Assembly: GCA_947176535.1 (NCBI GenBank)
Contig: CAMWQU010000001.1
Coordinates: forward strand, 1-64,000
From: an uncultured Prevotellaceae bacterium
GTDB taxonomy: Bacteria; Bacteroidota; Bacteroidia; Bacteroidales; Bacteroidaceae
Reading direction: 5' to 3'
DNA: 64,000 bases
Position numbers and translations under genes: made by a program. The notes beneath the pieces are model-generated. The model saw only the letters and a list, made by a program, of their open reading frames with translations. It was not told the DNA's origin and searched no databases. Of this stretch, positions 36,043-44,917 are shown one piece after another. Positions within the stretch are counted from its first letter, which is position 1. Each line of letters starts with the position of its first letter.

Positions 36043-37326
36043 TTATCGTTGAAGTTGCTTTTCAAAGAAGGCACGGACGTCCTCCCAACGATAGTAGGGA
36101 TAACGATCGGTAGGCAGCGGGAGCGACTGCTCATGCTCGTTAAGCAGAGCCTTGACAAGCACGTCGCCGGGCTTACCCTTCTTGGGACGATAGAACACCA
36201 GTTGGATATTCGAGGCCATGGGGAAAATGCGGTAGTTAGCCCAAACGTGGTCGAGAGTGTCGAGACGGTCGAGTCCCACTTCCGGATAGCAATCTCCCAG
36301 TTGCATCAGGGCTGCCAACGGCATGACGCACACTTCGTGACCGAAACGTAAAGTAGCTCCGTGGAAGTCGCGCTGACCGACTATCGTATCAGCCGTCTGG
36401 ATGAAGTTCCGCAACAGATTATCCTGACTGTGAGGCGACTGTCCGCTGGAATAGTCGAGATACCAGTCTATGTTACGGATGCGCCACAAGTCATAGAGTT
36501 CGTCCTCGGTAAAGAGGTCGTAAAGGTCGGGAGCATCATCATGGCTCTGCATGTTGCTCGCAATGTCGAACACGCGGCGCATGAACGAACCGCCATCCAT
36601 CGCATAGCGCACGAAAGCGTCATCGATGAAGAGCTGCTTGCAGAAACGTTCAGGATGCGTGTACTCTCGTTTGTAGTCGAAAGTCACTTTCTTGCGCTTC
36701 TCGTGGTTGGCGTTGCTGACCCACTGTTCCCACGGCTCACGATTGAGATAGTACTGGAAAGCCTGAGACACATCGTTATGGATGTTCAAACGGGGATTGA
36801 ATGCAGTAAGTTCCTCACACTCGGCCACCATGGACAGGATGCAGCGGATAACGACCGTACTGCGTGCGTCCACCTGACTGTTCTTGGCTCCGAAGATTTC
36901 CGGGAAGTGTTCCGTCATACGCCGTCCGATACGGTGGTGCTGGCGTTCCCCCACCGTCGTGAGGTCTCCCCGGCGGTCGATGGTTGTCCGGTAAAAGTCA
37001 TCGAGCTGACGGCGCAGTTCCTCGCCGCGCTCCGTAAGCACCCCATTATCATGGGCGCGCTTCAGGACTTTCATGGCATCTTGATATTCCCAGTCACCGA
37101 TAAGCCAACGGCTGCCGTGACGGCCATAGTGACTGAGATAAAACGGTTCGTAACCTGCAGGAGCAGGCGTCAGTGCCTCTACCGGGTCGATGTAAGCCAA
37201 ATAGTTACTGGCCGACAGACGAACGTTGTCATGAATCTCCTGACGGGCCTTGGACCACTCCTGCTGTCCGAAAGACGTTAGCGACGACAAGAAAAATGTC
37301 GCCGCTAAAACAAATCTATACTTCAT
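36043..37326 (-). CDS. Secreted histidine-type phosphatase (MINPP/phytase-like)
   Basis: 427 residues with a signal peptide (MKYRFVLAATFFLSSLTSFG). The phosphohistidine motif SHYGRHGSRW lies near residue 65 and a C-terminal FGHEV supplies the second catalytic His and acid. This is the histidine acid phosphatase branch, related to multiple inositol-polyphosphate phosphatases. The substrate may be inositol phosphate. Probable periplasmic enzyme. It follows the fasciclin gene by 44 bases and precedes xseA by 3, so all four may be co-transcribed. I chose the ATG at 37326 because it begins the signal peptide. Confidence 0.82.
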   Translation of the reverse strand: MKYRFVLAATFFLSSLTSFGQQEWSKARQEIHDNVRLSASNYLAYIDPVEALTPAPAGYEPFYLSHYGRHGSRWLIGDWEYQDAMKVLKRAHDNGVLTERGEELRRQLDDFYRTTIDRRGDLTTVGERQHHRIGRRMTEHFPEIFGAKNSQVDARSTVVIRCILSMVAECEELTAFNPRLNIHNDVSQAFQYYLNREPWEQWVSNANHEKRKKVTFDYKREYTHPERFCKQLFIDDAFVRYAMDGGSFMRRVFDIASNMQSHDDAPDLYDLFTEDELYDLWRIRNIDWYLDYSSGQSPHSQDNLLRNFIQTADTIVGQRDFHGATLRFGHEVCVMPLAALMQLGDCYPEVGLDRLDTLDHVWANYRIFPMASNIQLVFYRPKKGKPGDVLVKALLNEHEQSLPLPTDRYPYYRWEDVRAFFEKQLQR

Positions 37327-37370
37327 ATTATTATCATTATTCGATATCCACACTTCCTGTCTGCGGTCTG

Positions 37371-39503
37371 TTACCAGATATCCTCCGGCGTGTAGGGATT
37401 GTCATAAACTTCCTTGGCGCAGAATTCAATGAAGTCCATATAGAACTGCAAACGCTTGTTGTCAAGCACACTCTTGAAGCGGATGTAATACGTCTGGTCG
37501 GGCTCCATGTGCGACGTAACGACAATACGGCGAATCGTTCTCGGATTTCCGCGTGCCGGGCCGAATTTGGGCACATTCACCGTGTAGTTCTTCGGGCCTT
37601 TCATAAAGCCGTTCGCCCGCATCTTCTTGTCCACCTCTGCGTTGTAGTCGTCATCATCGTTGGAATCCTCTTCCCAGCCAACCAATGTGCTGGGCGTAGA
37701 AGTTCCATCGCCGAGCCAACGGAAGTTTCCGGCAATACGGAAGTCGAGGGGCAGACCTTGTGCGACAAGGTTGTCGGGGTCGGTGCCGAAATAAATCTGA
37801 CACATACTTCTATACCACACACCCGCACCCACGGAATACCGGATTTCATACGTTCCGCTTTGGGGAACGGGCGGCAGGCGCAACGTCATCTCATAATTAC
37901 CGATAACGTTAATTTCATCACCCTGATAGTTATTCCAACCGTTCTTGAAACCGGAAAGGTAATAGAAATTTGTCTCCTTGAAGATTTTAATGTCATCGAG
38001 ATACGGATAGATGTCACTGCTGGGAATACCGACATGCTTCGACTTCACCGTACCCACGCGGTCGATACGAATATCGTTGTTCATGAACTCCGGGAACAGA
38101 CCCGCACCATCGAAACGCAGTCTCTGCTTCTGCAGGTTCTGCCGGGTAGCCGTCGTATAGGCCAACACACTGTTGAGGGGATAGATGATACCATTGACGG
38201 GAGAGGTTTTCTCCAAATCGTCGGTTATATCAATGCGCACGCCCTCGTTCTCGGCCTCGCATCCGATTTCGTGGTAAGTACCTTGACGGCCATTATCGAG
38301 CTTCGGGAAGCGGTTGAGATAAATATCGCCGTTCGTCTCCAGTGCCTCATAAATCTTAATGAGGCGGCGCTTACCCATCGTCGTGTAAATTTCCCATACG
38401 GGAATCGAGGGAGAGTTGGACGTTTCGTAGTTATATCCCAACTCGTTATAGTGAATCACCAACTTCTCTTTCGGGATGCGCATGGGCAGCATGTGATAGG
38501 TAATGAACTGATTAAGCGCATTATCCACACTCGTGTAGTTGTCATCGTCGATGGCTCCGGGGCAGAGATGCTCCGCCTGAATGTAACTGCGGATGTCCTG
38601 CAGGGTAATGTCTTTCGCGTCCTTACCCAGCGTCCGCTGCCAGAAATCATCGGTCTCGGCAAAAATGGTAAAGCCGTACTTGCGGTGCTCGGGCACGTAG
38701 CCGATAGTACCTTCCGACCAGTGTTTGGGCAGGTTTTCCATCTGTCCTGTCTGGTACAGTTCCTCGTACACCTCATCCCTCACCTTGTAAAGGGTATCCA
38801 ACAGTCCGCAAGCCCGCACCATCATGGCGGTGACACGAAATCCCTCCTTCTTACCATCGAGGTACGTATTCAGCAGGTCGCCCAACGTCTCATTACTGGG
38901 AGCAATTACTTCTTGTATCTCATGAATGTATCCGTTGATGGCCTGTATGTCGCGGTTGGTAAGAGAAATCAGCGACGACGTGTTCACGAAAAGACTGTCT
39001 GCCGTCATTCCGTGGCGTATCGTCATCTTACGGTCGTTCATGTTCGGCATGGCAAACTCCTCGCCGTCTTTGGCGGGGAATGAGGAGGTGGAATAAGCAT
39101 CCAGTTCGTCGCCGCAGTCGATAATACTGTTGAAGACTATCACGCGACGGATGGAGTCGAGCATCTGCGGCGTCTGGAACGCATCCCACGAGGGTTCGCT
39201 GATGAGTCCTTTCTCCGTCAGTTCGCCGAGATACTTCTGAATGGCCTCGTTGTTCGGAGCAAACACCGTGTAATGGCCTCGTGCCGAGAGCAACTGCCAG
39301 AGCGTACTGGCGGAACGCTTGCTCACCGGCGTCTCGCTCAGCAGACGGACGTATTCGCTGTATTTGTCATGCTTCTCCAGATAAGAAGCAATGGATTCCT
39401 GCTGAAAGGTATAACGATCCGCCATGTCGATGCTTTCCGTACAGGACGCGAACAAAGCACCCACACACAATAGGTAAAAGAGTTTGTTTTTCATGTTTTT
39501 CAT
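37371..39503 (-). CDS. Fasciclin-domain lipoprotein
   Basis: 710 residues. The signal peptide ends in the lipobox FASC at about residue 20. A FAS1 domain is seen around residues 55-190 (GHYTVFAPNNEAIQKYLGEL, then VVFNSIIDC) and a second, weaker one around 280-350 (YGFTIFAETDDFWQRTLG). The C-terminal third is a beta-rich region of unknown type. Such proteins are lipid-anchored and implicated in adhesion or matrix binding. The promoter overlaps the tail of the mmd terminator. Confidence 0.85.
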   Translation of the reverse strand: MKNMKNKLFYLLCVGALFASCTESIDMADRYTFQQESIASYLEKHDKYSEYVRLLSETPVSKRSASTLWQLLSARGHYTVFAPNNEAIQKYLGELTEKGLISEPSWDAFQTPQMLDSIRRVIVFNSIIDCGDELDAYSTSSFPAKDGEEFAMPNMNDRKMTIRHGMTADSLFVNTSSLISLTNRDIQAINGYIHEIQEVIAPSNETLGDLLNTYLDGKKEGFRVTAMMVRACGLLDTLYKVRDEVYEELYQTGQMENLPKHWSEGTIGYVPEHRKYGFTIFAETDDFWQRTLGKDAKDITLQDIRSYIQAEHLCPGAIDDDNYTSVDNALNQFITYHMLPMRIPKEKLVIHYNELGYNYETSNSPSIPVWEIYTTMGKRRLIKIYEALETNGDIYLNRFPKLDNGRQGTYHEIGCEAENEGVRIDITDDLEKTSPVNGIIYPLNSVLAYTTATRQNLQKQRLRFDGAGLFPEFMNNDIRIDRVGTVKSKHVGIPSSDIYPYLDDIKIFKETNFYYLSGFKNGWNNYQGDEINVIGNYEMTLRLPPVPQSGTYEIRYSVGAGVWYRSMCQIYFGTDPDNLVAQGLPLDFRIAGNFRWLGDGTSTPSTLVGWEEDSNDDDDYNAEVDKKMRANGFMKGPKNYTVNVPKFGPARGNPRTIRRIVVTSHMEPDQTYYIRFKSVLDNKRLQFYMDFIEFCAKEVYDNPYTPEDIW

Positions 39504-39526
39504 CGTCACATAAGGTATTGCGCAAG

Positions 39527-39557
39527 CAAAGATAATGAATTACCGCCAAAAAACAAA
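39527..39557 (-). promoter_or_regulatory. Promoter of the fasciclin gene
   Basis: TTTG (39557-39554), a 19-base spacer, TATCTTTG (39534-39527). The -33 box lies in the T-rich tail of the preceding terminator. Confidence 0.85.
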
Positions 39558-39589
39558 AGAAAAGCACGGATTTCTCCGCGCTTTTCTTT
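39556..39589 (-). terminator. Terminator of the mmd operon
   Basis: AAAGAAAAGCGCGGA (39589-39575) pairs with TCCGTGCTTTTCTTT (39570-39556) around a GAAA loop, followed by a T-rich tail; one G-U type pair. It begins about 20 bases after the mmdB stop. Confidence 0.85.
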
Positions 39590-39608
39590 ATTTCGTGTAT
39601 TTTCGGAA

Positions 39609-40895
39609 TCAACCCAAGAAGTTGAGCAGGATTCCCGCAGCCACAGCCGAGCCGATGACACCGGCCACGTTGGGGCCCATGGCGTGCATGAGCAGGAAGT
39701 TGTGTTTGTCCTCCTGCTGACCCACTTCCTGACTTACGCGGGCAGCCATAGGTACTGCGCTCACACCGGCGGAACCAATCAGCGGGTTAATCTTGTTCTT
39801 CAGGAACAGGTTCATGAACTTGGCCAGCAACACACCGCCTGCCGTACCGACGCCGAAGGCTACGATGCCGACAACGAGGATGGAAATGGTGCGCACGTTG
39901 AGGAACGACTCGGCCGTAGCCGTCGCACCCACCGTGATGCCGAGGAAGATGACCACAATGTTGTTCAGTTCGTTCTGAGCCGCTTTCGAGAGGCGATCCA
40001 CCACTCCGCTCTCCTTCATCAGGTTACCTAGCATGAGGCAGCCGATAAGCGTGGCGGCAGAGGGAAGAATGAGGCTGACAATGATAGCCACGATGATGGG
40101 GAAGAGAATCTTCTCCTTCTTCGACACCGTGCGCAACTGCTCCATGCGAATCAGGCGCTCGCTCTTCGTCGTGAGGGCACGCATGATGACGGGCTGAATG
40201 ACAGGCACCAGCGCCATGTAGGAGTAGGCAGCCACGGCAATGGGGCCCAGCAAATGGGGAGCCAGCTTAGTGGTAAGGAAGATAGCGGTAGGGCCGTCTG
40301 CTCCGCCGATGATGCCGATAGAGGCAGCCTCCTGCGGATTGAAACCGAAGAGATCGGCCTGCACCACGAGGAACGTGGCAAAGATACCCAACTGAGCGGC
40401 TGCACCGAGGAGCAGACTCTTGGGGTTGGCAATCAGCGGGCCGAAGTCGGTCATGGCACCCACGCCGAGGAAGATGAGGCAGGGATAGATACCGGCCTTG
40501 ACGCCGATGTACAGAACGTCGAGCAGTCCACCCTCGGCCAACACATGCCGATAGCTGTGATAGTAGGGGCTGTCGGGATTCAGGAACTCATCATTCCACA
40601 TGGCCGTGTGGAAAAGACCGGCACCGGGCAGATTGGTGAGCACCATACCGAAAGCGATGGGCAGCAGCAACAGCGGCTCAAACTTCTTTACAATAGCCAA
40701 ATAAAGCAGGAAACAGCCCAGACCGAGCATGATGGCACTCTTCCAGCCCTCGTTCTCTACATCAAACAAGGCTTTGAGGCCCATGTCGCCCCAGAACTTC
40801 TGCATGGCCTCTCCGAGGCTGAAGTCTGCGGCCAGTGTGGGCAGCGCCACCATCGAGAACAAGGCCAGCAAACCGAAGAACTTAATCTTTTTCAT
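39609..40895 (-). CDS. mmdB: Na+-translocating methylmalonyl-CoA decarboxylase, beta subunit
   Basis: 428 residues, about ten membrane helices. The family signature is around [16 protein letters not shown] and [12 protein letters not shown], where conserved Asp residues line the Na+ path. It decarboxylates carboxybiotin and exports Na+. It has a short signal-like N-terminus ([22 protein letters not shown]). OadB, GcdB and MmdB are hard to tell apart; the alpha subunit and the presence of mce favour methylmalonyl-CoA. Confidence 0.92.
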   Translation of the reverse strand: MKKIKFFGLLALFSMVALPTLAADFSLGEAMQKFWGDMGLKALFDVENEGWKSAIMLGLGCFLLYLAIVKKFEPLLLLPIAFGMVLTNLPGAGLFHTAMWNDEFLNPDSPYYHSYRHVLAEGGLLDVLYIGVKAGIYPCLIFLGVGAMTDFGPLIANPKSLLLGAAAQLGIFATFLVVQADLFGFNPQEAASIGIIGGADGPTAIFLTTKLAPHLLGPIAVAAYSYMALVPVIQPVIMRALTTKSERLIRMEQLRTVSKKEKILFPIIVAIIVSLILPSAATLIGCLMLGNLMKESGVVDRLSKAAQNELNNIVVIFLGITVGATATAESFLNVRTISILVVGIVAFGVGTAGGVLLAKFMNLFLKNKINPLIGSAGVSAVPMAARVSQEVGQQEDKHNFLLMHAMGPNVAGVIGSAVAAGILLNFLG

Positions 40896-40921
40896 AAATA
40901 GCTACGATTTACGGATTACGA

Positions 40922-41356
40922 TTAAGCGATCTCAATGAGCACATCGCCCGACTGCACCTGTGCGCCCTGCTGTACGAGGATTGCCTTGACGGTGCCGTCG
41001 CCGTCGGCGGTGATATTGTTGGCCATCTTCATGGCTTCCATCACGAGCACGGTATCGCCGTCTTTCACCTGGTCTCCCTCCTTCACCATGATGGAGGTAA
41101 TGGTACCGGGCAGTGGAGCCGTGATGGCAGTGCCCGTGCCCGAGGCTTTCTTGGGAGCGGCCGGAGCAGTTACGGGAGCGGCGGCTACGGGGGCAGCCGG
41201 CTTGATGGGTTTCACCTTGGTTGCGGCAGCCTGATGTCCGGGAACTTCCACATCATAGGCTTTGCCGTTTACGGTCACTGCCAGTTTGCCGTCTTCCTTC
41301 TCTTCGACGTTTGCGGAATATTCAGTGCCGTTTATCTTAAACTTAAAGTCGTTCAT
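40922..41356 (-). CDS. mmdC: Biotin carboxyl carrier subunit (gamma)
   Basis: 144 residues. N-terminal small domain, then an Ala/Pro-rich linker (about 50-75) and a biotinyl domain with the EAMKM motif, biotin on Lys110. It moves the carboxyl group from MmdA to MmdB. The linker is typical of mobile carrier proteins. It lies between mmdD and mmdB with gaps of 56 and 26 bases. Confidence 0.93.
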   Translation of the reverse strand: MNDFKFKINGTEYSANVEEKEDGKLAVTVNGKAYDVEVPGHQAAATKVKPIKPAAPVAAAPVTAPAAPKKASGTGTAITAPLPGTITSIMVKEGDQVKDGDTVLVMEAMKMANNITADGDGTVKAILVQQGAQVQSGDVLIEIA

Positions 41357-41412
41357 CTTGATTACGAATTACAAATTATATAAATCACGAACTAATTTTC
41401 TCAATGTCTCTC

Positions 41413-41742
41413 TTACAGTCTGTCGTTCAGTTCCTCATGCCAGAGCGAATGCTCGTTCACATGAATGGTGAGCACACCGCTCTCTTCGTCATGACGACCG
41501 TTCAGATAGAGGTAGACGGCCGTGGCCACGGCAGCTTCGTCCGTATCGGACGCACTGCAGACGGATGCAGGAGCCGTAGCGGGTGCGGCAGCAGCAACGG
41601 CAGCGGGGGCAGCTTTCCCCTCGGCCAGCCAGTTGAACACCGACAAGATGAGAACCAGCAGCAGCAGGATAACAAACACGATGCCCATGCTTACGCCCGC
41701 TATGGTCCAGGCCATGGCCCAGTTGGTTGATAATAGAATCAT
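41413..41742 (-). CDS. mmdD: Decarboxylase delta subunit (OadG family)
   Basis: 109 residues. One N-terminal membrane helix (about 9-37), an Ala-rich linker and a small C-terminal soluble part (YLYLNGRHDEESGVLTIHV). Members of this family hold the alpha and beta subunits together at the membrane. The sequence is weakly conserved; position between mmdA and mmdC decides the call. Confidence 0.85.
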   Translation of the reverse strand: MILLSTNWAMAWTIAGVSMGIVFVILLLLVLILSVFNWLAEGKAAPAAVAAAAPATAPASVCSASDTDEAAVATAVYLYLNGRHDEESGVLTIHVNEHSLWHEELNDRL

Positions 41743-41766
41743 AGTTTTTTGCGTTTTTGAGTTTGC

Positions 41767-41813
41767 GTCCTTCCGCTCCGGGCCGCGACAGGGCGACCCG
41801 GAGCAGAAGCGGA
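41767..41813 (-). other. Intra-operon hairpin between mmdA and mmdD
   Basis: GCTCCGGG (41775-41782) pairs with CCCGGAGC (41797-41804), extended by TTC/GAA and GTCC/GGAC with small bulges. It lies in the 72-bp gap and has no T-run on the minus strand, so it looks more like an RNA-stability or processing element than a terminator. Confidence 0.55.
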
Positions 41814-41814
41814 C

Positions 41815-43386
41815 TTACAAAGGTATGTTACCGTGCTTCTTAGCGGGGTTATGCAACTTCTTGTTTTCCAGTTGTGCAAGGGCACGGATGACGCGGAAGC
41901 GCGTGTTGCGCGGCTCAATGACATCGTCGATGTAGCCGTAGCGTGCGGCATTGTAGGGATTGGCGAAGAGCTTGTTGTACTCGTCCTCCTTCTCCTTGAT
42001 GAAGGCCTGTGCCTCCTCAGCCTTACCGGCTTCGCGCAGGGCCTTGGCCTCCTTGGCGTAAAGCACGGAAGCAGCACCGGCAGCACCCATGACGGCAATC
42101 TCGGCCGAGGGCCATGCGTAGTTCATGTCACCACGCAACTGCTTACAGCTCATCACGATGTGCGAGCCACCGTAAGACTTACGCAGCGTCACGGTCACCT
42201 TGGGCACCGTGGCTTCGCCGTAGGCATAGAGCAACTTGGCACCGTGCAGAATGACGGCGTTGTACTCCTGCTGCGTACCGGGAAGGAATCCGGGCACGTC
42301 CACGAGCGTAACGATGGGGATGTTGAAAGCGTCGCAGAAGCGGACGAAGCGTGCGCCCTTGCGACTGGAGTTGCTGTCCAGTACGCCGGCCATCACCTGA
42401 GGCTGGTTGGCCACGATGCCGACGCTCTCGCCGTTGAAGCGGGCGAAGCCGACAATGAGGTTACGGGCGAAGTTGGCCTGTACCTCGAAGAACTCGCCGT
42501 TGTCCACGATGCCGGCAATGACCTTGTACATGTCGTAAGCCTCGTTGGGATTCTCCGGGATAATCTCGTTCAGGAAGTCCTCCTTGCGGTCGATGGGGTC
42601 TGTGCAGGCCACGCGGGGAGTCTTCTCCAAATTGTTCTGGGGGATGTAGGAAATCAACTGCTTAATCATGGCCATAGCTTCCTCCTCGGTCTTGGCCGTG
42701 AAGTGCGTCACGCCGGACTTCTTGGAGTGTACGCTGGCACCGCCAAGCTGCTCCTGTGTCACGTCCTCGCCCAATACGGTCTTCACCACGGCGGGGCCGG
42801 TGAGGAACATGTAGGAAGTGTTCTCCATCATCAGCGTGAAGTCGGTCAGCGCGGGGCTGTACACGGCACCGCCGGCGCAGGGGCCCATGATGGCCGAAAT
42901 CTGCGGAATAACGCCCGATGCCATGATGTTGCGCTGGAAGATTTCAGAGTACCCGGCAAGGGCGTTGATGCCTTCCTGCAGACGGGCACCGCCGGAGTCG
43001 TTCAGACCGATGACGGGTGCGCCCACCTTCATGGCGATGTCCATCACCTTGCATATCTTGCTGGCCAGCATCTCGGAGAGCGAACCTGCGCTCACCGTGA
43101 AGTCCTGTGCGAAAACGTACACCAGACGGCCGCCGATGGTACCGCAGCCGGTCACTACGCCATCGCCCAGATAGTGTTTTTTCTCCATACCGAAGTTGGT
43201 ACAACGGTGCTGGACGAACATATCCATTTCTTCAAAAGAGCCCTCGTCCAGCAGCATGGCTATGCGCTCACGGGCCGTATATTTGCCCTTCTGGTGCTGC
43301 TTCTCGATGGCCTTCTCGCCGCCGCCCACGCGGGCTTTGGCACGGAGTTCGATCAACTCCACTACTTTGTCTTGTTGCGTGCTCAT
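41815..43386 (-). CDS. mmdA: Methylmalonyl-CoA decarboxylase alpha subunit (carboxyltransferase)
   Basis: 523 residues, acyl-CoA carboxyltransferase family with two crotonase-like halves. Segments GGARLQEGINALAGYSEIFQ and GPCAGGAVYSPAL form the N-terminal half, VDVPGFLPGTQQEYNAVI and SYGGSHIVM the C-terminal half. It transfers the carboxyl group of (S)-methylmalonyl-CoA to biotin on MmdC, giving propionyl-CoA. First gene of mmdADCB. The promoter has TATCTTTG at 43444-43437. The same family includes propionyl-CoA carboxylase beta; the Na+-pump partners settle the role. Confidence 0.93.
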   Translation of the reverse strand: MSTQQDKVVELIELRAKARVGGGEKAIEKQHQKGKYTARERIAMLLDEGSFEEMDMFVQHRCTNFGMEKKHYLGDGVVTGCGTIGGRLVYVFAQDFTVSAGSLSEMLASKICKVMDIAMKVGAPVIGLNDSGGARLQEGINALAGYSEIFQRNIMASGVIPQISAIMGPCAGGAVYSPALTDFTLMMENTSYMFLTGPAVVKTVLGEDVTQEQLGGASVHSKKSGVTHFTAKTEEEAMAMIKQLISYIPQNNLEKTPRVACTDPIDRKEDFLNEIIPENPNEAYDMYKVIAGIVDNGEFFEVQANFARNLIVGFARFNGESVGIVANQPQVMAGVLDSNSSRKGARFVRFCDAFNIPIVTLVDVPGFLPGTQQEYNAVILHGAKLLYAYGEATVPKVTVTLRKSYGGSHIVMSCKQLRGDMNYAWPSAEIAVMGAAGAASVLYAKEAKALREAGKAEEAQAFIKEKEDEYNKLFANPYNAARYGYIDDVIEPRNTRFRVIRALAQLENKKLHNPAKKHGNIPL

Positions 43387-43436
43387 TGTATTAAAATAAT
43401 AATGATAGTTGTAGCTTACTTATACTTTTTCGCGTA

Positions 43437-43444
43437 CAAAGATA
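43437..43444 (-). promoter_or_regulatory. -7 box of the mmd operon
   Basis: TATCTTTG, about 50 bases before the mmdA ATG. No clean TTTG at the expected -33 spacing. Confidence 0.6.
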
Positions 43445-43514
43445 GCACTTAAATTCGAGAAAGCATAGAACAAATGTATATTTTTTCGGAGGAAAAACGC
43501 CCTCGTCAAGTCCG

Positions 43515-43609
43515 ATTCTGTATTCACCGTCGGCGGACGGCCGTTCACCGACGACGGCCGCACATTCATCGACGGCGAATGTCCGTTCATCGGTCGATGA
43601 ATACAGAAT
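43515..43609 (-). repeat. 21-bp tandem repeat array, copy B
   Basis: Three 21-bp units (43529-43549, 43550-43570, 43571-43591), each ending TTCA(C/T)C. The array is bounded by a perfect 12-bp inverted repeat, ATTCTGTATTCA (43515-43526) and TGAATACAGAAT (43598-43609), and ends with a GTTCATCG-GT-CGATGAAT hairpin. Its reverse complement aligns with 923-1011. Confidence 0.75.
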
Positions 43610-43770
43610 ACCGCCAAGAGGCGGCAGAAATGCTAACAGAACCCGTCGTCGGAAGTCCCGCAACCTCGGACATTACCGCCGCGACCTGTTCTCGGCATTG
43701 TTCCCTGTCCCAAAATCAACCGCCGGCAGAGAAAATATGCCAAAACGGGCAGAAATAAGAAAAAAAGCAC

Positions 43771-43778
43771 TAACTTTG
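43771..43778 (+). promoter_or_regulatory. Probable -7 box for the Cys-rich protein gene
   Basis: TAACTTTG followed by TCCGC, the same TTTGTCCGC string as at the LRR locus (813-801). It would give an untranslated leader of about 0.5 kb. The part 43783-44030 holds a possible 39-codon frame (43905-44024), which I do not trust. Confidence 0.4.
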
Positions 43779-44030
43779 TCCGCGAAGAGTCCTTGACGGG
43801 CAAAAAGAATACTGTTCAACCAACAGATACCAACATTACTAACCACATAAAAAAGGAGGTCGCACAACCGGAGAAACAAGGACGGAACGCAACGAGGGAC
43901 AACGATGGCCGGAAGGCTGCATCCCGCAGGTTTTCATCATTTTCCGCACGCCCGACGTGCAGAAAACAAGTATCAACCAAACGAAAGAGCGTTTTCCTTC
44001 CACGTACTTGAAATGAACATATAATACATA

Positions 44031-44209
44031 TTGAGCTTTTAGCTCTTGTTCTCTTTGCTTAGAATACCGCCAATATTCACTATGTGAGAACAAGCAGACT
44101 GAAAGTTCGCGTCGTTGGGCGTGAACTATTTCGTGCTTGTTACATAGTAGGTCACTTGGCGGTAACCATAAGCAAAGGCAAGCGTAGCGGAATGGTTATA
44201 CGCCTTTTT
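44031..44209 (+). promoter_or_regulatory. Structured 5' leader RNA, copy 2 (attenuator-like)
   Basis: 179 nt, aligning with 618-440. ACCGCCAA (44066-44073) pairs with TTGGCGGT (44156-44163), ACTATGT (44079-44085) with ACATAGT (44142-44148), AACAAGCA (44089-44096) with TGCTTGTT (44134-44141), and AGTTCGCGTC (44104-44113) with GGGCGTGAACT (44117-44127). The second stem has a different sequence from copy 1 (CGTAATAC/GTATTACG) yet still pairs. The alternative 3' hairpin is GGCG+AACCAT (44158-44169) with ATGGTT+CGCC (44192-44204), then five T. Confidence 0.6.
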
Positions 44210-44294
44210 CGTATTAACAACGAACAACATGAATATCAGAAAAAAAATGATAATCTTTAAAGGTTGTGCCCGACACGAACAAGGGTATATATTT

Positions 44295-44846
44295 ATGAAA
44301 AAAGGATTAACTATTATGTTCTTGGCATTTTCTTTACTCAAAATATCAGCACAGGGATTACCCAATAATATAGTGGGACAAACATTACCTTATACATGGG
44401 AACTTCCATTTATGAATGGAAAAATGGTCTGCACCATGGTAGAAGATGGCACTATATACTCACAATCAATAACTCCATGTGTATTATGTTCAGCTTCAGG
44501 TGTATGTCAAGTTTGTCATGGAACAGGTGGACAATATTGGTATGGCATGGGAGTACAACCATGTGGACGTTGCTATGGGAACGGAAAATGTGCCTCATGC
44601 TTTGGACGTGGCTTTTCTATAATGAACTTTATGACTTCAACATTTGGAGGAACTATCGGTTATGACGAGCATGGTAATAGTTATGTAAGTAGCACTGGCA
44701 GTGGCGGTAGTAGAGGCTCTGGAAGGAAGTCTTCAATTTATAACTGTTGCGCCGGAGTACCCACATTTGGAACTTCCAGAATGCATACTTGTAAGAATTG
44801 TGGAGATTATCACTCCGTAGGAAGTCACAAATGCGTAAGAAAATAA
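44295..44846 (+). CDS. Secreted Cys-rich protein with DnaJ-like zinc knuckles
   Basis: 183 residues with a signal peptide (MKKGLTIMFLAFSLLKISAQ). The middle has paired cysteines with glycine turns: C62-C65, C71-C74 followed by HGTG, C90-C93 followed by YGNG, C99-C102 followed by FGRG. This is the pattern of the DnaJ central zinc-finger domain. The tail has another C-x2-C...H...C set. There is no J domain. Role unknown. It is visibly AT-richer than its neighbours. An in-frame ATG at 44229 would add 22 residues before the signal peptide; I prefer 44295. A hairpin follows (44868-44900). Confidence 0.6.
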   Translation: MKKGLTIMFLAFSLLKISAQGLPNNIVGQTLPYTWELPFMNGKMVCTMVEDGTIYSQSITPCVLCSASGVCQVCHGTGGQYWYGMGVQPCGRCYGNGKCASCFGRGFSIMNFMTSTFGGTIGYDEHGNSYVSSTGSGGSRGSGRKSSIYNCCAGVPTFGTSRMHTCKNCGDYHSVGSHKCVRK

Positions 44847-44917
44847 TAGAAAACTATTTTCTCATTCTTATTATGGCGAGCCTAAAACGGTTCGCCATAA
44901 TTCATATTCCAATATAC

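Noticed and set aside
44229..44294. Earlier ATG for the Cys-rich protein
   Set aside because: It would place 22 charged residues before a good signal peptide; it is possible but less likely than 44295.
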